64,000 nucleotides of DNA from Alisma plantago-aquatica (Eukaryota; Streptophyta; Magnoliopsida; Alismatales; Alismataceae), in the NCBI GenBank assembly GCA_963693085.1, contig OY856412.1:965244281-965308280 (forward strand), given 5' to 3'. Below the pieces are notes generated by a model that saw only the letters and a list, made by a program, of their open reading frames with translations, was not told the DNA's origin and searched no databases. Below, piece by piece: positions 55,649-64,000 of this stretch. Position 1 is the stretch's first letter, and every line of letters begins with the position of its first letter. Made by a program: the position numbers and the translations under genes.

Positions 55649-58600
55649 TGATGAAACATAATGAAATATGGGTACATTCTCCTTTTTACCTTCTTTCTAA
55701 GCTTTTCCTTTCATTTCTACCCTTTTTGGCTTTGATATTTAATTTGTGGAAATAATAGTGGTTTGGTGAACATTTGTTCATTATTTATGTCAACAAATAG
55801 GTTTATGCACAAATACCTCAGTGAATGACTTAATAAGGGTCTAATATGCAAATTTACCACTTATGTGGGATAATTATAAAATAAATTCATTCTATATCAT
55901 TCCTTAGCCTTATGGAGTAAGGAAAAGAAAAAAGGAATGAATGATAATGCTTTAAACATGTTAATGTGTTATTGAATTATTTAATATGAGAAATTTTGGT
56001 AATAATGGATAACGGGCTAAAATTCATAAAAGGAATAGTAGTTGGTTAAAGATAACGTGAGATTTGTTTTCTTTTAGTTTGGTTTGTCTTGGAGGCCAAG
56101 TTTCATAATTTTGCGATGATAATAATTATATCTCCTTTTTATTTTGAAAAGAAAAAGTGAGTTTTCCTCAAAATATGAAATAAAATAATTCCAAAAGTGG
56201 AAACGAATCTTGGATCTATAATCTACACTTAAAAATAGCCTTTGGGTGAATTTTCATGTAATTTGGATAACCTTTAATATACATGTGAAGTTAGGAGAGA
56301 GAAATTGTGTAGAACCTTCAAAATATTAAATAAATGTACAAACAACTTCAACATGTAAAACTAATGGAAAATGTGTATCCAAGGCACTTAATGTGACTTG
56401 TGGGTGAAGTTTCATCAAAATTTGGAGAATCTTATAACCATTAATGATGGAGGAAAGAGAAAATAAGATTTGATTTATGTAACACAATTAAAGTTCTCAA
56501 AAGGAAAATCTAATTGCATATTCAGATTCCTCCTATCAAAAATAGGTTGGGTGTCAAATTTCATTTAATTTGGGATTCATTTGCAACCTCAAATGAAGAG
56601 AGATAAAAAGAGAAATAATTGCATTTACAATTTATTTAAAATTGATTGGGAATAGAAAATAACTCTGTCACATGATTTATTTTTAGTTTATTTCAATGTG
56701 ATTTAATTTTTTGATCTCCTAGTCATGCGGTTCTTCTCTCTCGCATGCAATGTGGACCGTTAAGATCTCCATCCAAAGACGCAGACCACATCTCCTACCT
56801 TGGTAGGAGAGAGCCTCATCCATTAACAGTACATCCACAAACCGACCTCACTTCTTCGCTAATTTATCAGGTGTGTTCATGGGATGATATCACACATAGC
56901 AATCTATAATAGAGCCCTATTTCCTTTTCTTTGCCTTTCACCCAATTCTTGCTCTCCAAGCTTCTCGAAGCTACCCCTATAATACCCAAACCTCAACCAT
57001 ATAAATAGGGGATTGTACCTCGAGTTTCGTCGCACCTTACCTAGTATTCCTCCCCTTCCAATTTTCTTGCTCATCCCCATTTCAACCATCACCAATATGG
57101 TTTTAAGCCTTACCTTGCAGCACTTCTCCTCTGGCCTCAACAACACCGACAAACAAATTGATTACACATGTGAGTTCGTTGGGGCGTGTACTTCAAATCC
57201 GTGCTTTTGGATTGTTGTTTGGTTCAATGATCAAGTTTCCCCTAAATCTATATGCGAGTAGCTATCTGCCTAGTCACAGCTATGGCACGGCTTGGGTAGA
57301 ATATGACTCGTGAGTCATTTACCCAGATGCCCTCGCTCGCCTTAGATTCTTAGTTTTGCAGCCAAGGGTAACTTCATACTTTTGCCACCTGGTTTCCTTT
57401 TTCTGGTGCGAGTCTCGCTGACTTTGACCACCACCACGTGGGCTTGACCCCTGACTTGGCACCTTGCTATTGGGCCATGTCACTTCGTGGGCCCCTCTCT
57501 CTCTTTTGTAGTTTATTTTTTATTTGGCAATTCATGATTTTTTGATTGGCCGATATTGTAAAATTTATAACTTTTGCTATGGTTGTTAAAAAATTAAAGT
57601 AAAATATGTTTTGGAATAGGAAAAATGTGATCTTTATGGCAAAAAACCTTTCAAGGCTCGGTTTTGAGTTTTGTTGAAAAGTGTTTCCTAAAAATGATTT
57701 TAATGCATAAAGTTCACCAAAAAATATACTTTAATCATCATAACTCCAAAATTATATGTTTTCTTAATCAGGAGAACCTAATAAGATCAATGGTGATGAT
57801 TTTAGAAGTCTAAATCGAGATTTTGTTCAAAAAATCCAAAACTAGGGTTTTCTTTACATTAATGCATATGCAAAATCCTAATACATAATTATACATTGAA
57901 ACTAGGAAAAATGGACTTTGGACTCGATTAAAGTGGTGAAAGTTGATAATTGAAATAAATAAGATAGGTATGTGCATTCCTTACACCTTGAGTTGGGAAA
58001 TTTTTGATCCATACCCTAAATTCCTTAATGAGGCGTTAATTGAACCCTAGTTCTCCTATTATCATTTCCTTTGCTATATTTGCCTCAAATCAGTTTTGAT
58101 ATTTATTTCTTGGGTCTTGGAACCCCACTGCCATGTTGCAATTATGTGATAATTTATCTTAACACTTTACTATTCCTTGAGCATGATGGTTTATTTGATT
58201 ATTTATCTATAGTAGTGGTACTGATGTACAACCACCACCCATAGTTTATGGCATGTGTTATTTTGCCCTTGGGAATGTGTTTACTCTCCTCCTAGGGAAT
58301 GTGTTATTAATCCCCAATATAAAATATTTTATAGGTGACTGGGAATGTAATTACTCTCCCCTCATCTATAAGTTGGGGTTTGATAGGTGACTCAACCCTA
58401 CTTAGTTTATTTAGTCCAATATTAATCATTCATGCAAATTCTTGACCAATTATTGATTTTTCCAAGAATATTTTGTTAATGCCTCATTCTCTTGGCCCTC
58501 TCATCTTATGATGACTCTTTACCCTTATGTTTCATTGTTGTTCTTTTTCTTGTTCATATTGTTGACACATACCTTACTTCTTTCTTTTGTGGGTGCCTTC

Positions 58601-58943
58601 CCAACCACCCAGGTAAAGCATAAGGTGTTGAACAAGATCAACCTAGATCTTGGAGTTGTTGCTTAGAGACAAAGTTGGTGTAGTTTATACTTCCCTCTAT
58701 CTTAGATCCTTTGATGTATCTTACATGTAAAACCTTAATGGGAGATATGATGGAATATTGTAATCTTTTGGAAAATTGAATATAGTCATGATTTTTATTT
58801 TGTTGCTATACACTTTGGTCTTTTGTATACCGTTATATAGATTTGAAAATTTTACACCTATTTTAGCATACCTTTTGAGTATGTTTGGGATGGATGTTTT
58901 ATTCTTCAAATTTTTAGTAAAGGGGTGATTTCACTCTTTTACA
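55649..58943 (+). repeat. Element D 5' LTR
   Basis: Shares 55680-57046 with 61050-62449 ('ctaagcttttcctttcattt', 'ttgtggaaataatagtgg', 'gagatctccatcca'-like blocks, 'cttgctctccaagcttctcg'). The start is weakly conserved (tgatgaaac against tgtaacaaac), so it may be off by a few bases. It ends ttttaca before the PBS. TATA at 57000-57007. About 58250-58390 a gggaatgtgttta or gggaatgtaatta phrase recurs four times. Open frames at 56904-57261 have no domain. Confidence 0.75.
57000..57007 (+). promoter_or_regulatory. TATA box of element D 5' LTR
   Basis: tataaata within accatataaatagggg. The identical box is at 62410-62417 in the 3' LTR, so it is conserved between the copies. Confidence 0.65.
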
Positions 58944-58946
58944 GCA

Positions 58947-58958
58947 TGGTATCAGAGC
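58947..58958 (+). promoter_or_regulatory. Primer binding site of element D
   Basis: TGGTATCAGAGC, exact initiator-Met type, three bases after the LTR end ttttaca. Confidence 0.88.
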
Positions 58959-60984
58959 CCATGGTAGTCGTAATCTGACTATTTCAATTTTGTCTCCCTA
59001 ATTAGAACCCTTGCCTTACATAGTTTCCCCTTTTAGCAACATGTTTTCCCTAGATTTGATCTATATATGATGAAAGGTTGATTTAGGATCCTTTGAGTTT
59101 CATGTTAGAGTCATGAGGAATAAAACCCTAACATACTTACAACTAAAAGATGCATAAGTGATCATGGTAACTTGACTTTGTTTAGGTTTTCTTTTAGGCA
59201 ACTATTAGGGCATGAAGTTCAATCAAAGGTGTCTAGAAAGGATCAGGGTTCGGGGCTGGAAAAAAATTTCCTCCACACCACTATCTTGGTTTATGAGGAC
59301 TCCCAAATCCAAATGATACTGGCCTGGGTTGAGCTGATTTGGATTGTCTAAAATAGCATGATTTTAGGCAATAATAGCCTTACATCTCTATGTTGGATAA
59401 TCTTGGGATGCTTATATGTTGACCTAGTCTTTTTTGTGTAATGACTTGTTGATTATGGATCCCTTATATAGTTTCCTTATGTTTCTTAGGACCACATGTT
59501 TGGTCATCCTAACCCTAGAACATACACTTTGAAGTTTGGTAAGCTATCAGAGTGCACAGTGGAAGCATGATGGATCCTATACATGGTTTAGTTAGACTCA
59601 TCCTTTTACCCCTAGTTTAGTTTGGCTTGGTAGGTCAGACCTTTTAAGGGGTGGAGTGTAGTTGGTTTGATGATGTTTGAGTAGTTAGATTTTGAGGATG
59701 AAATCCTCTTTAGGGGATGGAGCCCTATAACATCTCGATATGTATCTACTCTATCTCTAGAAACTCTAACTCCATTATTAGGAGGTTGGTGTGCTTGGAT
59801 CCTTAGTTTTGACCAAACAAGTTATAGTTATAACTTAACATCTTTGTTTATATATTAATAAATATATAATGGTCGTCTAATGAATAATTCATATGTCTGA
59901 ACCCTAATGAATATCTAATGCATATAATATTAGTAACTCACATATTAATCTTAATTATGGATACACATGATGCTGACCATGTCATGAACCAACAAACCCT
60001 AATGTTATGATGAGCAAGGTGATTGTAACCTAATCTTGGACTTAATACATGCTAATAAGATATATGTGAAATATAATGATCAGGTTAACCTAAACCCTAA
60101 GTTGTAATCATGTAACCTTAATAAAAATCCTTAATGACACATTAGTGAAATCAGGTATCATAATCAAATAACATACCTTGATACACATAAATGATATATA
60201 GTCGTTGTATCACAAATTAATCAAGTCATCACTATGAAATGCATATCATCTTTGTTCACTAATATACACCTAATTGATCACCAAATCATAATTTTGTTTT
60301 TGAATCAAATCATTAAAGATATAATACGTTCCACCTTGTTCACTAAAATACAAAGAATGACTTCAATATGGATAAGAAGTAATTGGATTCACACAAATGT
60401 GCATTATCAATAATAAGCAGTGAATAAATATGATAAAATGATTAATGATGACATTAATATGTGTAAGAAAGGTAATGTGACAATGAATAGATGTTTAATA
60501 TAGATATAAGTAATTAATGTGACATTATATGGATTAATTGTAGACTTAATAACAATTTGAATAAAATGTCTTATTTCATGCATAATAATCTGTTATAATT
60601 AATTGTAGTGATAATTTAAGGATAATGGTCAAATATATTAATGGATATAGAGATAATAAAGTATAACTCTAATTGTACTTAAAACTCTTAATGAGATAAG
60701 TAATAAATATATATAGGGTTTTATACATAATAATGAAATATAACTCTTGTGGAAATCACGTAAATATAACATGACATAATTAATAAAATAATAATGATAA
60801 TGTGATATCCTAATAAATATAATGCTAATAAGCCAAAAATGTTAAAAAGAAATCTTAATAGTGGAACCCTATGTGATCCTTGGGAACCTGACCTATGAGG
60901 AGTTGTTAGTGAAAGTTTTGGTGAAAGCTTTATGGGTTGTTTAAAGACAAGTTGTTGCACACTCACCCTTCCCTCTTTGCTTGA
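58959..60984 (+). other. Noncoding interior of element D
   Basis: No gag or pol signature on either strand. A first chromovirus-type tail, gattttgaggatgaaatc at 59688-59705 followed by the purine-rich aggggatggag, precedes ctataacatctcg, which looks like an LTR start. This suggests that a second, truncated LTR lies between 59727 and about 60980. The minus-strand ORF at 60721-61029 runs across the tail and is chance. Confidence 0.6.
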
Positions 60985-61021
60985 GATTTCGAGGACGAAA
61001 TCCTCTTTAAGGGTGGGGTGT
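60985..61021 (+). promoter_or_regulatory. Polypurine tract and stem-loop of element D
   Basis: gatttcgaggacgaaatc (60985-61002) is a perfect 7-bp stem with an AGGA loop, followed by ctctttaagggtggggtgt, a purine-rich tract ending at the LTR start TGTAACAAAC (61022). Confidence 0.8.
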
Positions 61022-62449
61022 TGTAACAAACTGAAATCTAATTATTTTCTCTTTTTTACCCTCTTTCTAAGCTTTTCCTTTCATTTCTATCCTTTTTAGC
61101 TTTGATGTTTAATTTGTGGAAATAATAGTGGTTTGGTGAACATTTGTTCATTATTTATGCCAACAAATGGGTTTATACACAAATACCTCAGTGAATGCAT
61201 AAATAAGGGTCGAATATGTAAATTTACTATGTGGGATAATGATAAAATAGTTTTGTTATAGATCATTCCTTAGCCTTATGGAGCAAGGAAGAGAAAAAGG
61301 ATGAAAAATAATGCTTTAAACATGTTAACGCGTTATTGAAATACTTAATATGAGAAATTGTGGTAATAATGGATAATGGGCTAAAATTCATAAAAGAAAA
61401 ACTAATTGGTTAAAGATAACTTGAGATTTGTTTTCCTTGAGTTTGGTTTGGTTTGTAGGCCAAGTTTCGTAATTTTGGGATGATAATAACTATATATCCT
61501 TTTATTTTGAAAAGAAAATGTGAGTTTTCCTCAAAATATGAAATAAAATACTTAATGACTCCAAAAGTGGAAACTAATCTTGGATTCATAATCTACACAT
61601 TAAAAATAGCCTTTGCGTGAATTTTCATGAAATTTGGATTACCTTTAATATACATGTGAAGTTAAGAGAGAGAAAGTTTGTAGAACCTTCAAAATATTAA
61701 ATAAATATACAAATAACTTTAACATGTAAAATTAATGGCAAATTCATATTCAAGGTACTTAACGTGACTTGTGGGTGAATTTTCATCAAATTTGGAGACT
61801 CTTATAACCATTAATGATGCAAGAAAGAGAAAATAAGATTTGATATATTTAACATATCAAAAGTTCTCAAAAGGAAAATCTATTTGCATATTCAGATTCC
61901 TCATATCAAAAGTAGGTTGGGTGTCAAATTTCACTTAATTTGGGATTCCTTTGCACCCTCAAATGAAGATAGAGAAAAAGATTAATAATAGCATTTACAC
62001 TTTTATTCAAAATTGATTGGAAATAGAAAATAACTCTGTCACGCGGTTTGTTTTTGATTGATTTGTGACGTAGTTTAATTTTCCAATCTCCCAATCACAC
62101 AATTCTTCTCTTTTTTGTGCAATTTCAACCGTTGAGATCTCCATCCAACGACGCAGACCTCATCTGCTACCTTGAGTAGGAGAGAGCCTCTCCTGCGAAC
62201 AGTACGTCCAAAAACTGACCTCGCTTCTTTGCTGATTTCTTGGGCCACAACTGATCTTTTCCCTCGATTTTTCTTCTGGTGTGCTCATGGGATGATTTCC
62301 CACATAGCAAGCTATAATTCAATCCCTATTTCTTTTGCTTTTCATTTTTCCCAATTCTTGCTCTCCAAGCTTCTCGAAGCTACCCACTATAAGCCTGAAA
62401 CCTCAACCATATAAATAGGGGATTGTACCCTAAGTTCCGTCGCACCTTA
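61022..62449 (+). repeat. Element D 3' LTR, interrupted
   Basis: Starts TGTAACAAAC after the PPT and aligns with the 5' LTR up to 'gtcgcacctta', where element H begins. The TATA box at 62410-62417 is conserved. The remaining ~1.9 kb of the LTR would lie beyond H, outside the window. Confidence 0.8.
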
Positions 62450-64000
62450 TGTAAGACCCCTAAACTTGGTTAATGAGTTGAATAAGCTTATTATCATAAT
62501 TGGATTCTTATAAATATGATATAACCCTTTTATATTCTTTGAAATCATAAGACAAGCTTAAGTTTCAAATTTGGTCCAATTTGGACACTGTTTGAGTAAG
62601 TTATGCAATTTTATGCACATTTTGGACTTTTCTATAGTTTACCAAATTGAGAGGTTTTCTTTGAAATTTATCACTTGCATTATGTTCCTTGGACATTCTC
62701 TCATCATTATTGAGCTTTTTTATCCATGGGGCACCTATTTAAACCTTGGTTTGAAGGTGTTTTCCTCAAGGGTATTTTAGGGTTTACCCCTTCATGGATG
62801 AGCTACCTTTAGTAGGTATCAACTAATAAATTATTTGTTTTGCTTTGAAATTTAAGAAACGAGGGATAAGCATGTCTCCATGGATGGTGGGGGCGCTTAT
62901 TGTGTGTGTGCTTGTGTATTCTTAATAGTTTAAGGCCACAGACACTTGGAAAGATACTAGAACTTCAACTTTTTCTTTTTCTTTATCTTAAAGTTTCATA
63001 TACTTATCCCTAAAAACCAAAACGAGCCATTTTATCTCCACCACTTCCATCCTTCTATGAACCTCGTTCTCCCTCCGTGCTGCTGCTAATTTCCTATCCA
63101 ATAAAGAAGAAAGAGGGGATCTTCTTGGAAAAAGAATCTAGGGTTGCAATTGACTTCCTTTTAGGGTTTGAAAAGCTTCCTTCTAGTGATCTTGACCTAA
63201 AAGAGTAAGAATCCCCTTCTTTCCTCCGTTTATATCTTTGTTATACTTCCTCCTGCCTTTATCCAGGTCAGAACCTTGCTGTTCCATGGTAGAAATTTCT
63301 CTAAAGCTCTAAAACCCTACCTTTCTTGCTCCTTATGCTTAGGGTTTGCTCATTTGATGAAGAAAGATGCTAGATGGACGAGTTCACAACTTATGCTTGG
63401 ATTTCCTACCCTACCTTCTCATGTTTACTTATGTTTGGGAGTTTATCTTCAAATTAGAGGCAAGTTTTATAATTTTCTCCACATTTATTGCTTACCATAA
63501 GCTTGCTAGCTCATGCTCTTGTTTTTAAATGATGATCCATGCACTAAAAAGCTATGCTTGACTTGGATTTCAATTTTTATAATATTCCATATTCTAATTT
63601 CAGTTCTAGATGAACCTGTGATCATGTGTACATTATTCCTAAGGTATAATATGACTTGGATCAGTTTGGTTTGACAACCTATGGTGTTAAGCACCTATCA
63701 ACCAATGGTCAATTTTAGGGTTTTAAGTTGATTTCTTCTATAAACCGATGACCCGGTGATGGTACCATTGCAACAACCCTATGTTGTTGTCTTTATGACA
63801 ACTGATGGCATGATCAAAGGTATAAGATGATGGTGACAACCTGTGGTCACCCCCTTAGGTCAGGCTTTGGATCAATTAGAAGTTTCATGATCAACCATTA
63901 AGTACCCTACTAATGTTATCAATCAATGATGACATTAACTTAATATTTGATGCTAATTAATGAATATAGTTCTGATCTAACAACCTATGGTGACTTAATG
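62450..64000 (+). repeat. Element H: start of a gypsy-type LTR
   Basis: Begins TGTAAGACCCCTAAAC exactly where the element D LTR breaks off, a terminus typical of chromovirus LTRs. No coding sequence. From 63660 a motif like caacctatggtgac recurs, including the palindrome ggtgac/gtcacc at 63832-63851. The element runs out of the window; orientation is not certain. Confidence 0.6.

Larger units (their letters stand above)
55649..62449 (+). mobile_element. Element D: coding-free gypsy-type element
   Basis: 5' LTR 55649-58943, PBS 58947-58958, 2.08 kb interior without gag or pol, a chromovirus-style tail and PPT (60985-61021), and a 3' LTR from 61022 that is cut at 62449 by element H. Long LTRs and a noncoding interior resemble LARD elements; an internally deleted chromovirus is the alternative. 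Movement would need enzymes of another element. Confidence 0.75.

Noticed and set aside
57013..57261. 82-codon frame near the TATA box of element D LTR
   Set aside because: Inside LTR D. The shared part of the other LTR ends before it, and no domain is recognisable.

Overview
The window looks like intergenic heterochromatin from a large, repeat-rich seed-plant genome, most likely an angiosperm; the species cannot be read from the sequence. I find no intact host gene. Nearly everything assignable is LTR retrotransposon in several families, mostly broken, plus two tRNA-derived SINEs, two Cassandra-type TRIM elements carrying 5S-rRNA-like sequence, and one captured exon of a DEAD-box RNA helicase gene. 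All coding remnants carry stops or frameshifts. The primer binding sites I see are all variants of the initiator-Met tRNA complement (TGGTATCAGAGC).

Layout. 1-3271: leader and 5' LTR of a minus-strand Copia element (family A, copy A1; the rest lies left of the window), with a SINE inside the LTR. 3272-11695: 5'-truncated Athila-clade Ty3/gypsy element (RT, RNase H, integrase, a second post-pol ORF, 3' LTR). 11696-13749: unassigned. 13750-16911: 3' LTR and tail of a minus-strand chromovirus-like gypsy. 16985-18433: broken Copia pol whose 3' LTR (A2) starts at 18434 and is split into 18434-19716 and 41033-41497 by element B.

The centre is a nested stack. Sirevirus-like Copia element B (19717-41032, minus) sits in LTR A2 with a CATGG target duplication. 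Its integrase region is interrupted by element C (26086-36615, minus), a pair of ~3.4-kb LTRs around ~3.5 kb without detectable coding sequence (LARD-like). The left LTR of C is in turn split by a SINE. The 3' end of B is a mosaic of a short LTR remnant, an Athila-type gag-protease piece, the helicase exon and a plant-transposon-type ORF.

From 41498 on: a gypsy-type LTR fragment (F) cuts the end of LTR A2 and holds a minus-strand Cassandra element (42181-42976). Next is a chromovirus of the Tekay/Del type (G, about 44340-52993) whose integrase is deleted, then a second Cassandra on the plus strand (54160-54971), a coding-free gypsy-type element D (55649-62449) with ~3.3-kb LTRs, and the beginning of another LTR (H, 62450 to the window end) that interrupts D.

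Two patterns cut across families. A short stem-loop sits just upstream of the polypurine tract at all five chromovirus-type tails in the window, and its arms differ in sequence while pairing is kept. Several unrelated LTR families also carry arrays of short palindromic motifs in or near their U3 regions. No new enzyme system or defence system was seen; the notable items are the helicase exon capture, the conserved stem-loop, the U3 motif arrays and the insertion history.
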